From Pyropia yezoensis (lineage: Eukaryota > Rhodophyta > Bangiophyceae > Bangiales > Bangiaceae), in NCBI GenBank assembly GCA_009829735.1, contig CM020620.1, forward strand, positions 8,820,545 to 8,884,544: a DNA stretch of 64,000 nt, read 5' to 3'. Positions 20,725-31,591 of this stretch are shown in pieces (the first letter of the stretch is position 1; the number at the start of each line of letters is the position of its first letter). The position numbers and the translations under genes are program-made. A model generated the notes under the pieces. It saw only the letters and a program-made list of their open reading frames with translations. It was not told the DNA's origin and made no database searches.

Positions 20725-22688
20725 ATAGCTCCACCGACATGCTCCAAGAGCATTAGAGTTAATAAAGCCGCCACATCTATTATTCATTATGTATGTAAAT
20801 AAAGCGCCACACCTTTCATCCGTGCTATGTATTTTTCTCTCTTTTATGTCTTCGCGTCGCTTGTGCACCACAGCGGCGGCAGCCGCTCGAACGTCCGCCA
20901 GCCCCAAAGAAGCCGCCGACGCCGCAGCCGCCACAGCCACGGCGTCCCAACGCAAACACCCTTTCCGCCGCCGCCACTGCCCTACCCCCATCCTCACCAA
21001 AAGAATCATCTCCGCCGCCACCGTCCCGCCCCTGCTCCTCCCTGAAAAAGACACTGGCTCCGCTACTCACCCCCAGCCCCACACACAGCACCGCCACAGC
21101 CACCTTCCCCCCCCCAGCGCAACCAAAAAAAAAAAAACGACCGCCGCCGCCACCGCCGCGCCCCGACACGAAGCACCACCGCCGCCAGCGTACCGCCACC
21201 GGGAAGCCCCATGGGAAGCGCGTCGCCACCACTAGCATCCTGTGTTCTCCTACTAAATGAAATATCCAAATGCAGGCGTCATCGTCCCACCCCGCCCCAA
21301 CAAAGAAAGACACCACCACTACATACTGTCACCGCCCCACATCCCCCCCCCTGAAAAACAAGGGCGCCACCACTATCCCCCCCGACAATATGTACGCCTT
21401 CGAGACGGCACCACCCCGACGGCGGTTGCCGTCACCACGCCCCTCATCCCTTTGCCCCTCCCCTCCCCTTTCCAAGCCAATTTAGGGTGTCGACATGAGA
21501 CGCAAGAGGGCGGGGGGGGGGGGGGGAGGGCGAGGGGAGGGACGAACGGAGGCTCCCCCTCGCCGCTGGGGCGGAGCGTTGCGGGTGGAATTTCACACTA
21601 CGCCGGGGCGCGTCGAATTTCCACCGCCGTCCCGCGGGGGAGCTTCCCCGCCCCCCCGCCCTCCCAACGGGCTCTGGATCAGGACTGGTCATGGCGGCAG
21701 CGGGGCTGACGCACGTCACTGTGACGGCGGCGCTCCCCCCCCCCACCCGCGGATTGCCTGCCCTACGCTGTGTGGGTGGAGGCTCCTGGGCGCGCGCGCC
21801 AGGGAGGCGCGCGAGCAGGTGGGGAGGGGGGTGCACCCGTTGCGCTGCCGCCACCCCCTCAGCGCACCCCCACTGTCCTTGCTGACGGCGATGGCAGAGG
21901 CTGTAGGGGTGGCGGCGGTGGTGGTGGGGGTGGGGGGGGTGGAAGGGGGTGGGGGTGGTGGCGGTGGCGGTGGCGGTGGTGGTGGTGGCGGGCGAGCGTC
22001 GGAGGGGGTGCTGGGGGGACGGCTGGGGCGGGGGGGGGGGACAGGAGCGATCCGCGCTCCGGCACGGCCAGAGGACGCGGCGGAGACCCCCCCCGCGAGG
22101 AGCTGGTGTATGTACCCGCCCGTGTGACGTGGCGGACCCTAGGAGTGACGGGGTGGACGGTGTGGTTGGGCGGGAGGAGGGAAGGGCGGGGGGAAGAGGT
22201 GGGGGGGAGGGGGGGTGGTGGTGGGCAACAACGCCGCCGTTGCGGCTGTTGCCGCCACCCGCTGCGGCTGCTGCTGCCGCCGCCACCGCGGCGGCACCCC
22301 CAAATTCGCCATCGCCCCCGCCGCGACGCGGGATGGTGAGGGCAGAGCGGCGGCACGCGGCGGGGCGCGGCGAGGCGCGTGGAGCGGCGCCTGGGGTGGC
22401 ACTTTCACCCAACGTCGCCGCGTTTGCAGAATGAATACAAGAGGCTGCCGCCGCGGGGGATGAGGCGGGCTGCCGCGGCACGCTAGTCCCGCCCCGACGC
22501 AGCGCCGTCCGCCATCCTGCCGCCGCCGCCGCTCATCTGTCCGCAGTGCTCCCTTCAAGCATCGTACTCTCCTACGTGCGAGCCGCCTCGGGCGCTCCTG
22601 CCCCCCCGCACTGCTAGCGCCCCCTCCCCTCTGCATCTACTCTCGCTTCTCACCTCTGGTCTGTCTCTCCCCGACACACTCGGCGACG
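20725..22688. other. Intergenic GC-rich low-complexity DNA
   Basis: AT-richer bases at 20750-20840 include two AATAAA hexamers, which could end a transcript arriving from the left. The rest is poly-C, poly-G and GGT/GGC repeats with no supported gene on either strand. The last 200 bases are pyrimidine-rich and precede the ATG at 22689. Confidence 0.5.
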
Positions 22689-23774
22689 ATGAGGTGCCCG
22701 AGGTGGTTGCCGGTGTCGTCGGCGGCGGCTGGGCTGGTGGCGGCCGCAGCAGCGGCGGCGGGCGTCGGCGCGGCGACCACGTCGGTGCCCCTTCACCGGA
22801 TCCTCGCGGCGCCCGGCGGGGTGCTGACGCTCCCCGACGGCCGCCAGCTGGGCGCCAAGGTGTACGACCTGGGCGGCTGCGTGTCCACCCACACCACCCG
22901 CACTGGCGCGCCGCGGGGGGCCACCACCAGCAACTTTACGCTGCTGCTGCAGCACACGGGCCCGCCGTGTGTGGTCGCCCGCCGCGGCGGCGGCGGCGGC
23001 GGCGGCGGCTCGCCCACCGTCGTTGGCGCGCAGGCCATCCGGGTGGTTGCGAATGGATGGACATTTGCCGCCCCCTCGCTGACCGTCGAAGACGTGGACG
23101 CCAATGGCAAGGCACCCGAGGACGCCTCGTCGGGCTGGCGGGACACCATCACCGCGGTGGGGGTGGCGGACGGCAAGCTGGTCCGGCCGGCCGTGTCGGT
23201 GGCGCCCGACGCGCTCGTTGGCGTCACGGACGGTGCGGTGGCGGCGTCGACGCTGGCCGAGGCGGGCCTGCCAGCCGGCAGCGGCGGCGGCAGCGGCGAC
23301 GCGGTGGCCCTCCAGTCCGTGGCGTATGCGTCGTGGAGCCGGGTGGAGAACGTGGGCCCCGACGACGCCGCCCTCGGGCGCGGCGTCTTTTCGTTTGGCG
23401 CCCCCCTCTCTGAGCTGCTCGTCCTGTACAGCCTGGCACAGGCCGAGGCCGCCGACGACCGCATCATCACCGGCGCGTACGTGTCTGGCGTGGAGGTGCC
23501 CGACGGGTGCCAGTGCGCGGCGGGCCCCCCCGAGCAGCGGCGGCAGCTAGTGCCGGGCGCCGTCGCGGGGGAGTGCCATTTCGTGACTCGGGAGGTGACG
23601 CCCGTCGCGTGTGACCTCCGGGGCGACCAGTGGTGCGAGTCGCGCTCGTCGTCGCGGTGGGTTGCGACGGCGGGGGAGGGGAGCGGGGGGGTTGGCTGTT
23701 CGTCGCGCAAGTCGACCGTCCAACGGGTGGTGACCAGCTACAAGCCGGTCAAGAACTTTTCCGTGACGCCGTAG
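22689..23774 (+). CDS. Secreted protein of unknown family, 361 aa
   Basis: Single uninterrupted frame from a clear ATG. The N-terminus is a signal peptide (basic MRCPR followed by an Ala/Val/Leu-rich core to about residue 30). The mature part is a predicted globular, beta-rich sequence with recurring short hydrophobic strands (QAIRVVANGWTFAAPSLTVE, ITAVGVADGKLVRPAV and ADDRIITGAYVSGVEV). Several cysteines cluster in the last 100 residues (DGCQCAAG, GECHF, ACDLRGDQWCES and VGCSSRK), consistent with disulphides. An eight-residue Gly run sits near residue 105. I do not recognise the family. It is separated by about 400 bp from the convergent ubiquitin ligase gene. Export to the cell wall or medium is inferred from the signal peptide only. 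Confidence 0.65.
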   Translation: MRCPRWLPVSSAAAGLVAAAAAAAGVGAATTSVPLHRILAAPGGVLTLPDGRQLGAKVYDLGGCVSTHTTRTGAPRGATTSNFTLLLQHTGPPCVVARRGGGGGGGGSPTVVGAQAIRVVANGWTFAAPSLTVEDVDANGKAPEDASSGWRDTITAVGVADGKLVRPAVSVAPDALVGVTDGAVAASTLAEAGLPAGSGGGSGDAVALQSVAYASWSRVENVGPDDAALGRGVFSFGAPLSELLVLYSLAQAEAADDRIITGAYVSGVEVPDGCQCAAGPPEQRRQLVPGAVAGECHFVTREVTPVACDLRGDQWCESRSSSRWVATAGEGSGGVGCSSRKSTVQRVVTSYKPVKNFSVTP

Positions 23775-24194
23775 GGCGGGGGTTGGGGGTGGTAGCGGTG
23801 GCAGCATGGGGAATGAGCGCTTGGGGGGAGGTAGAGGGACTGACGCTGGCTGGCGCGCTGGCTGCCACTGCACAGAGCATTGTACTCGCGTCAGCGCCAA
23901 CGCCTACCGTTTCTTGTATCGCCTGCGTCAACGACCCGCAAGCCGGCTGGCCTCCCCTCCCCAGGCGTCCATGCGCTGCCAGACACCACGGCCGTCGCAC
24001 CGCTGACCGCGACACTCAACCACTCCGCCCATGCTAAAGCCCCATCTCACCTGCCCCCCCCCCCAGGCTACGTCCCGATCCTCAGCGGCGGCCTCGTGGA
24101 CACGCCCCCCCCCCGTCCCCTCTCCCCGCACAGGAACGCCCCTTTGGCCGTCGTCGCTGCCATTGCCGTCGCCGTCCCCACCGCCCTTCCCCTC
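23775..24194. other. Intergenic spacer between convergent genes
   Basis: Holds the 3' flanks of the secreted-protein gene (+) and the RBR gene (-). No canonical AATAAA is seen on either strand in the immediate downstream bases, and there is no further gene. Confidence 0.5.
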
Positions 24195-26504
24195 CTAAAA
24201 ACCACTCCCCAGGACACCTTCCCCCCGAGTCTCCATAGGGTCCTCAGGCGACTCCGCGACAGCCACCCCTCCCCGCCCCCCCCCACCGGCGGGCATCTTT
24301 GCCGGGGGGCCGTCCTCTCGCGGCCCGTCCGGGTCCGTTCGCTTGCGCGCCCCCGCGGGTGGGCTGTGCGGCGCCACCGCGCCACCGGCTGCTGCCACCG
24401 CCATTTCCGTCGGCGGCGCCCGCGGCGCCACCATCACCGCTGCTGCCACCGTCGCCGCCGCCGCCGCCACCGTGCTGTGCCCTACCATCGCCGCAACCGC
24501 CCCCGTCACGGAGCCACCCGCGCGTCGGTCACGCGCGACGCCCTCCGCCGCCGCCGCCGCCGCCGCCACCGACGCGGGCGTGGCAGCGACGCTGCCTCTC
24601 CCAGCCGCCCCCCCCCCGCCCCCAGCCGCCGACCCAGTGGTGCGGCCGTCCTCCCTCAGAGGCGCGCCGGCCGCGCCCACCGCCGACGCCGCCCGCGACC
24701 CCAGGCAACGGACGGCGGCTAGCGCGACGCCCCAGGCGCCGTCCGTCCGTACCCTTTCCCCGCCGCCGGCCGCTGTCGCGTCAGCCGGCGGGGCAGCAGC
24801 GGCGACACGACCGTCAGCACGGGTCGGCGTCGATGCGGCTGGCCATCTCCCCTCGTCGGCGGCGGTTGCCATCCGGGTGGCCTCCTCGGCTCGCCACTGG
24901 CGCGCTCTCGCCGCCCTGGCCACGGCGGCGGCGTCGACCAGCGGCCCAGCGGCGGCGACACGGCCACCAGCACGGGCGGGCGGCGCCCCGCCCCCCCACC
25001 GCCGCACGCTCGCCACCGCATCAAACTGCCTGTCCAGGTGGGCGATGCGATCCAGTAAGAGGCGGATCCGACGGTCGTGGAGGTCGGGCGGGTCGGCCAC
25101 CGCGGTGAGGGCGGAAGCCAGCGCCTCTTCCGCGCGGCGGCGCGCGCTCGCCAGCCCCAAGGTCGGCTCTGGAGCGGCTGCCGCGGCGGCGCGCCACGCT
25201 GCCGACGACGCGGCGGCCACCTCCTCGGGCGTGCGCAGCGGGATCCATGTAAAGATCGCCCCACAGCGGCAGCTCATGTGAGAGCACCCAGCCCATCGGT
25301 CAATGTGCGCGCCGCACACGGGGTTTGGGCACACCCCAACGCGGCCCGCCGCCCACTGGTGGTAGAGCGCGTCGCCGCCGTCGGGGGAGTTCCCGGCGGC
25401 GGCGGCCGCCGCCACCTCACCAGACCCACACGAGCACGTGGCGACCGGGTACTCGCACGCTCCGCACGTCCGGCGTCCACACGCGCCGCACCGCAGCGAC
25501 ACAAAGGGCGCGTGCGCTGGCAGCAGAGACGCGGGCAGCAGAGGCTGCAGCAGCAGCAAGACCCTCTGTGCCGGCCGCGGTCGCGGCAGCGGTGGCCGCG
25601 GCGGCGGCGTCGCCCCGTTCCTCGGGATGCCTGCCGCCGCGTGCCTCGTCGCCGCCGTCTCATTTGCCGCCGCCGCGTTGCGTGTTGCCGCCGCCGGCGC
25701 GGCGGTCGCCGGCAGGTCCCGCCCGTCCGCCCGTAGCAGCTCGCGGCAGTCGGGGTGGCCACACCAGAGGGCGGTCGGGTCCCACCGGAGGGCCTGCCGG
25801 GAGGCCAAGTAGGCCCACCGGCGGGCAACCGCCGGCGGCACCACAGCCGCCACATCAGTGGCGGTCGCGACGGCGGCGCAGTCTGGGTCGGGGCACTTCA
25901 CCGCACCCGCCACGCCTCGGTCGGAGAGGACGGCCGCCCAGTAGCGGGCCAAACACGACCGGCAGTAACGGTGGGCGCAGGCGGCCACGCCGGCGCCTCC
26001 GTCGGCGGGAATGTCGTCGGTGCAAATGGGGCACGTGGGGGGAGCGGGGGGGGTCCCAACGGCGCCACCTTCATTCGCACCCCCTCCGGTGTCATGAATG
26101 CCGCCACCATCACCACCACCGTCATTCGTGGGGACGTCTCCGCCACCCCCGCTGTTGCCGACAAGCGACTCTTCAGCGGCGGGGCTGGCAGCAGTAGTGA
26201 CCGCGGCAGCGGCGGCGTCGGCAGCGGCGGCGGGAGCGGGGGCAGTGGCGGGAGCGCCCACCGCCCCACCTCCACCGTCGGCCACATCCCCCGCCGTGGG
26301 AGCGTCAGCCACCACCACCGCCGCCACCGCCGCCTCGTCAGCTGCAGCCGCCGCCTCCGCTATCTGTGCGTCCGTGGCAACGACGGGCGGCGGCGCTGCG
26401 GGCGGCGGGCGCGCTGCGTCTTGAAACAGGGTAGGCGCGGAGGAAGGGTCGTCGGTGCCACCGACGGGCGGCGGCCGACTGCCAGCCGCCGCGTCCGTGT
26501 CCAT
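24195..26504 (-). CDS. RBR-type (RING-between-RING) E3 ubiquitin ligase, 769 aa
   Basis: RING1 begins CPICTDDIPADGG (C158) and contains CAHRYCRSCLARYW and CPDPDC. An IBR-like middle contains ALWCGHPDCRELL and RCGACGRRTCGACEYP. RING2 reads CPNPVCGAHIDRWAGCSHMS with the following CRC. In this family RING2 receives ubiquitin from the E2 on a cysteine; by alignment with parkin and HHARI this is the C of AGCSHM (C407, codon 25286-25284). Flanking regions are Ala/Gly/Pro-rich and probably disordered. The frame stays open upstream to 27134, but that part is Pro-rich without character. I chose the ATG at 26504, which has a TATA-like sequence about 220 bp upstream. Cytosolic substrate ubiquitination is inferred from the family; substrates are unknown. 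Confidence 0.85.
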   Translation of the reverse strand: MDTDAAAGSRPPPVGGTDDPSSAPTLFQDAARPPPAAPPPVVATDAQIAEAAAAADEAAVAAVVVADAPTAGDVADGGGGAVGAPATAPAPAAAADAAAAAVTTAASPAAEESLVGNSGGGGDVPTNDGGGDGGGIHDTGGGANEGGAVGTPPAPPTCPICTDDIPADGGAGVAACAHRYCRSCLARYWAAVLSDRGVAGAVKCPDPDCAAVATATDVAAVVPPAVARRWAYLASRQALRWDPTALWCGHPDCRELLRADGRDLPATAAPAAATRNAAAANETAATRHAAAGIPRNGATPPPRPPLPRPRPAQRVLLLLQPLLPASLLPAHAPFVSLRCGACGRRTCGACEYPVATCSCGSGEVAAAAAAGNSPDGGDALYHQWAAGRVGVCPNPVCGAHIDRWAGCSHMSCRCGAIFTWIPLRTPEEVAAASSAAWRAAAAAAPEPTLGLASARRRAEEALASALTAVADPPDLHDRRIRLLLDRIAHLDRQFDAVASVRRWGGGAPPARAGGRVAAAGPLVDAAAVARAARARQWRAEEATRMATAADEGRWPAASTPTRADGRVAAAAPPADATAAGGGERVRTDGAWGVALAAVRCLGSRAASAVGAAGAPLREDGRTTGSAAGGGGGAAGRGSVAATPASVAAAAAAAEGVARDRRAGGSVTGAVAAMVGHSTVAAAAATVAAAVMVAPRAPPTEMAVAAAGGAVAPHSPPAGARKRTDPDGPREDGPPAKMPAGGGGRGGVAVAESPEDPMETRGEGVLGSGF

Positions 26505-26720
26505 GGTACAACGATGGGCGTAGGCGGCGGGCCGGTGAGTGCAACCGACTGGCGGCGGCGGCGGCACCCCACCGCCCGCCGCGTCCGCGAGCAGAACACT
26601 CGCGGGGGAAGGGGGGGGGGAGGGGGGGGGGGAGGGGGTTGGGTAGAGGAAGGAGGGAGGGCCGGGGGTGGACGGGTGGGGAGGTGGAAGCGGGGGAGCG
26701 AGCGAGCCCGGCGGGTGACC

Positions 26721-26730
26721 CCATTTATGG
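26721..26730 (-). promoter_or_regulatory. TATA-like box upstream of the RBR gene
   Basis: CCATAAATGG on the minus strand is an isolated AT-rich box in otherwise GC-rich DNA, 217 bp before the chosen ATG. It fits a core promoter only by position and composition. Confidence 0.3.
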
Positions 26731-27936
26731 TGCGCGTCGGGGGAGGGGTGAGGTGGGGTGAGGCGGGGGAGGGAAGCGCGGGCTGCAGAGGGGCGGGGCG
26801 TGCGTGGGCGCGCGCGCGCAGCGGGACGCCGCGGGGGACGGTGAGCGGGGCTGCGGGCGCACGCGCACGCGGCATGTGGGGGAGGAGGGTGTCCGCGCCA
26901 TGCGCGCGGGGGGGGGGCGCACGGGGGTGTTTCGAGGGGGGGGGGGGGGGGGGGCTGGGCCCCCCGCCGGCTGCACGGGGTTGGGGGGGTGTGGCCCGCC
27001 GCCGCCACGGGCGGTGACAAGGCAGGCCCCGCGGGGTGGTGGTGGGGGGGGGGGGGTGGTCCCCACAACCTGGTCACTGCAAACGGCCCACCCACAGAGA
27101 CCGGTGATGTGGCCGCGCCAGAGTCGGGGTCCACCCCCCTCCCTATCGATCCATATGTGTATGTACTGTACAGTACATTGATAGCGATCTGGGGTCAGGA
27201 TCCGCCCCCCACTCCAGACGCGCTGCCTGGCACAGGGAAGCGTGGGCGGGGGGTGTGGTTGGGAGGGGGGGGGGGGCGCAAGGGACGCCCTCCGTCTGGT
27301 GGGGTTTACCGTCGCCCCCCGCACGGAGAGGTCGCCGACGGCCGCGTCCACGGCCGGCGCGGGAACCGGGGGACAACCGCATACGCACAGTGGGGCGGCA
27401 CGCAACAAGTGATGGGGACCCAAACAGGGCCCCCCGCGTCGGCCGACCATCCCCCACGCGTTCCGTGCGGGCGATAGGCGACATACCAAGACGCAACAGG
27501 GAATCGTCCCCGTCACGCGCCATCCCAATCCCCAGGGAATGATCTCCCCCTTCGCCCCCTCCCCCGTCCACGTCGGGGGCGTGGAGGGTCGATCGAGTGG
27601 TGAACGCAACAGCTGCACCATAGGTTTGGGGAGGGGGGGGGGGGGGTGGCGCCACGGATGCAGTGTGGGGCTACGACGGCGCTGATTCCCGCCTGAGGCA
27701 GCAGTCGCCACCCTTTGCTGGTGGGAACGAGAGAGAGAGGGGAAGACGAAAAGGGCGGAAGGGGGGGGAGAAGGGGACTACCATGAACGGAAAAGAACAA
27801 GAACAGCGGTTGCTTTTCAAGGCAGCGGCGACAGCGGCGGTGGAGGCTTCACGCCTCCGCGGAGGGGAGGCGGGTCTCGTACACGAGGCCCGCCTTCCCT
27901 GCCCCTCCCCCGCCCTCCACCCCCCTCGCTACCGTC
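26731..27936. other. Intergenic region with poly-G tracts and a GTAC palindrome
   Basis: Runs of G (26932-26953, 27044-27056, 27259-27270 and 27632-27646) dominate. No gene is supported. A perfect 16-bp palindrome at 27162-27177 sits here (separate entry). Confidence 0.5.
27162..27177. promoter_or_regulatory. Perfect palindrome TGTACTGTACAGTACA
   Basis: A 16-bp perfect inverted repeat upstream of the RBR gene. Its half-site GTACAGTAC recurs in non-coding DNA at 38583, 40049 and 44527 (and in the mirrored arm at 45916). The symmetry is that of a dimeric protein binding site, but no binding factor is known for this organism. Confidence 0.35.
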
Positions 27937-30900
27937 TCACGGTGCGGCCTCCCACTCGTGCGGCGGCTGGGGGGTCACAACTGGCGGCGGGCGTGGCCGC
28001 GCAGCGTCGCCCAGCCACAGCCCGTCCACGGCAACGTCCCCAGCGACGGGGGAGCCTCCCACGCCCCCCCCCCGGGCCGTGGCGCCGCGTGCGGCCACTC
28101 CCCCCGCCGCCTCCTGCTCCTCCTCCACGACGAGGGTGCTGAGCATGGGGCCGCCCACCTGGCCCAGCAGCTGCACCGTCACGGACGTGCGGGCGGCGAC
28201 GAGGAAGTCTGCCGACACGGCGCGGTCCGCCGCGTTGCCCGCCCGCACAAACACGTCCACGTCGGCGGCAACCTGGCGGAGCGCCGCCCCGCCGCGCCCA
28301 ACGCCGCTGGCCGCCGCGGCGGTCGCCGCCGCGTCGGCGCCAACGTACACGTCCATGAGGCGGCGCCCCTGGGCGATGTGGTACATCTCCACCCACGTCA
28401 GCGTCACGCGGTACACCCCGGCCGCCGGGACGGAGAGGGTGTAGACGAGGCCACCGACGAGCGCGGGCGGCGCGTACCGAAGCGCCGTGTACTGGGGCAG
28501 CAGCGGCAGCGTGCGGCTCCACGCGCGGCTGCCCGGGGAGTAGCCCATGTCGGCCACATAGATGGTGCCGTCCGTGGCGGCAGCGGCGGTCAGGGCGGGG
28601 CCCCCACAGTTGATGGCGGTGGCCCAGGGCGCCGCCGCCCGGTCCAGCCGGAGGGTTGACAGGAAGGGGCGCCCCCGGACCCCTGCCACCGTCACGGCCA
28701 CGACCGTGTCGGCCGGCAGGGCCGGCGCGTACAGGGGCGGGTAGACGACCGTCAGGGTGCGGCGGGCGCCGCCAGCACGGGCCACCACGTCCAGCTCCCG
28801 CTCCGCCGTCGCGGGCGGCCGGCCATCGGCCGCCACGGTCACCCGCAGCAGCCGGTCGCCCGGCGAGTCATAGTAGAGCTCCTTCCACTGCAGTGTCAGG
28901 CGGTACGAGCTCCCCGCGGTAGGTAGGGGGAGCGTGTACGCCAGGTCCCCAGTGTGGGTAAAGCGCATGCGGTTGCCCGCGGGGTCGTCGCCTGCGGCGA
29001 CACCCCAGCTGGTGCTCCCCGCCGAGTAGTAGGCGTCGGCCGCCCAGCCGCTCACCGCCGGGCCCCCGCAGTTGATGGCGTAGACGGGGGTGAGGGAGCG
29101 CGTTGCGCCAGCGCTCGGAGAAGGAGCAAGGACAGCAACGGGGTTCCCCGCGGGGGAGCTTGGGATGGAGCTACGAGTGGGAGACTGCTGTTCCAACTCT
29201 GGCTGCTCAGGCGCGGGCCCAGCTATCAATGTCGGTGTGACAGAGAAAGCGATAGTGGCCGACGGGGTCGGAGTGGCCGACTGGGCCGGAATGACCACCA
29301 AAGTGGCCGTGGCCGTCGGCATCGATGTGGCTGTTGGGGTTGCGGTCGGCGTCGGAGTGGATGAGGCTGTCGGCGTCGGAGTGGATGAGGCTGTCGGCGT
29401 CGGAGATGGAGTCGGAGTGGGCGAGGGTGATGGAGTCGGCGTTGGCGATGGCGATGCGGTGGGCGTCGGCGTGGGGCTTGGCGTAGGCGACGGCGACGGC
29501 GTCGGCGAAGGAGTGGGCGTCGGCGTTGGAGTAGCTGTCGGCGTCGGCGTTGGAGAAGGCGACGGCGACGGCGTCGGCGAAGGAGTGGGAGTCGGCGTTC
29601 GAGTAGCTGTCGGCGTTGGGGTGGCGGTCGGGCTCGCCGTTGGCGACGGCGTCGGGCTCGCCGATGGCGTTGGCGTGGGGCTGGCCGACGGCGACGGCGC
29701 CGGCGATGGTGTCGGCAACGGCGTCGGGCTCGCGGACGGCGACGGCGTCGGCGTCGGCAACGGGGTCGACCCAGACTGATCAATAAATACAGCAGTCGGC
29801 ACCAGGCCCAGGATCCACGACCGGAAGGACTGCACTCGGGTGTAAACTGGGACAACAGACGGGAAATGCATCCAAGCCAGAGATCAAGCGCCCGAGGCGG
29901 GAATGGCAAGACGGAGAGAAGCATTGCCACGAGTGAGAGAACAGAAAGAGACGATACAGAATGCACACCATAACGTCAGTACCAGCGCACGCACATACAC
30001 GCAGAAACGCCCACGCCCGCGCATACAACGCACTGACACTGTGGCGCGCCGGCGTGGCCCCCCACGCGTGCGCACCACGGGGTAGCTCAGGGAGAAACGG
30101 GCACGACGCGCAGGGGCCCACCGCGGCGCCGTGTCGGCTCCTGGCGAGCGGCCGCTGGCACAGCGGCGGCGATGCTGCGGCCGGCGTGACACCCCCAACT
30201 GCCGCGCTGACCAACCCGTCTCCGAAGCACACCCCACATCCCACCAGCGGCCAGCCCAACGCGCCCACCCCGTGTCGCAACGTACCACCTGGCATGTTGG
30301 GGCGGGCGCAGCCGACGCCAAACGACACCACCCCCACCTGAACGCGCTGGCCATTCAAAGCGCGGCGCATAAAGAGCGGCCCGCCACTGTCGCCCTGGCA
30401 CGCGTCGCAACCGCTCGTTCCGCCCGCACACAGCTGCGTATCCCACACAACGCCCATCGCGGCACGGCACTTGGCGGGGCCCACCACCCGCAGGTCCACC
30501 TTGCGCAGCGTGGTGGACTTCCAGCCATTCTCCTGAACTGCCCCAAAGCCTGTTGCCGAAACGACATCCCCGTCGTCGACGGCACCGGCCGCATCGAGGG
30601 CCACCGCAGAGTCGAGCGGCAATAACATGTTCGACTCGAGCGTCACAATCGCAATGTCATTGACCAACGTGAAGGGGCTGTGGTCGGGGTGAAAGGTGGT
30701 CGTCGCTACCCGTATGCGCAGCCCCGACGTGGTGGTGAACCCGCCGACAGACACAAAGTCGGGGGGGCTTGCATGGCCGCCAGTCACACAGTGGGCGGCA
30801 GTGAGGACCGCGGGCGTATCACCAACGGCAATGAGGGAGCCCATGCAATACGGGGTAAAGCTGCCGTCGTAGAAGAGAGCCACGTTAAACTTCTGCTCCG

Positions 30901-31591
30901 CTATGGACTGGGTGCCCCGCCCACCCACGATGCGGGTCTGACGGCCACGGCCGTGACTTGCCATGCGGCTGTCCGACGACAGGACCGGACAGGCGGTGGG
31001 GATTGGCTCAAACCGGACCTCTGCCTTGGCCACACACGACGCCACGCCCGGCGAGCGCGCGACCACCAGGTGGTACTTGCCCTTGCGGTTGAGCAGCTGG
31101 CCCTTGATGGCGTGGCTGCCGCCGGCCGGGATGCCCCGCCGCGAAAAGGCACGAAGGGAGCGGGGGCGACCTGCAAAGCCGGCACGCGCCCACGCCGCGT
31201 ATGCGTCGGTGGTCATCACGTACGTGCTGAGGGCGGCGCCTGGCCCAGTCGCCGCCGCTTCCAGCGAGTAGTCGACATGGCAGGGGCAGGTGGCGGTGCG
31301 CTCGAGAACCACCACATCAGACGACCGGCCACAGACCTGGTCAAACGCCTCGACGCGCACGACCGAGCCGCCACCGGACGGCCGCCAGCCTAGCGTCGAC
31401 GCCACGTCGGCGGCGGGCGCGCCCACCACCACCCCACCTGCGCTGGTGCCATCGACAGGCGTGACGGCCGCGGCAGTGACAGGCAGCGAGACGGCCACCC
31501 CCACAACCACCGCCGACGCGGCGGCAGCCACCGCCGCGACCGCCACCACCACCGCCGGCCGCCACTGTTGCGCCACGCGGGTGCCCGCCAT
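27937..31591 (-). CDS. Secreted trypsin-like serine protease fused to two malectin domains
   Basis: Exon 1 is 31591-30286 and exon 2 is 29846-27937, with an intron at 30285-29847 (donor G|GTACGT, acceptor TTGTCCCAG|TT). Splicing completes the trypsin fold as [20 protein letters not shown] and yields 1071 aa. An N-terminal hydrophobic segment (residues 11-43) targets secretion. A Cys-containing pro-region follows, then the protease. R220-I221 (RIVGG) is the activation site. The triad is H267 (TAAHC), D312 (NDIAIV) and S402 (GDSGGPL). D396, six before the serine, predicts cleavage after Arg/Lys. A Ser/Thr/Pro repeat linker of about 200 residues leads to two malectin-like carbohydrate-binding domains, each starting with INCGGP (about 691-830 and 846-1000). 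Role inferred: a protease anchored to glycans outside the cell or in the secretory pathway. Each exon alone would be mistaken for a separate gene. Confidence 0.85.
29380..29770 (-). repeat. Minisatellite coding the Pro/Ser/Thr linker
   Basis: Imperfect GGCGTCGGCGTTGGAGT-type units, written on the plus strand, encode TPTPSPT-like repeats on the minus strand. The linker is probably extended and O-glycosylated. Unit number is likely to vary between strains. Confidence 0.8.
29847..30285 (-). other. Intron of the trypsin-malectin gene
   Basis: A 439-bp intron with donor GTACGT and a pyrimidine-rich acceptor TTTCCCGTCTGTTGTCCCAG. Its removal joins the two halves of a conserved trypsin motif in frame. 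Read through, exon 1 would run on as unrelated sequence to a stop at 29780. Confidence 0.85.

Noticed and set aside
21444-22481. 345-codon minus-strand frame and overlapping plus-strand frames
   Set aside because: Pro/Arg/Gly-rich in all frames, no motif, poly-G/C runs inside.
26505-27134. N-terminal extension of the RBR ligase frame
   Set aside because: Open but Pro-rich without character and upstream of a TATA-like box; the ATG at 26504 is a better start.
29780-30285. Read-through tail of the trypsin ORF beyond GCARPNMPG
   Set aside because: Unlike any trypsin end, whereas splicing to 29846 restores the conserved VYTRV motif in frame.
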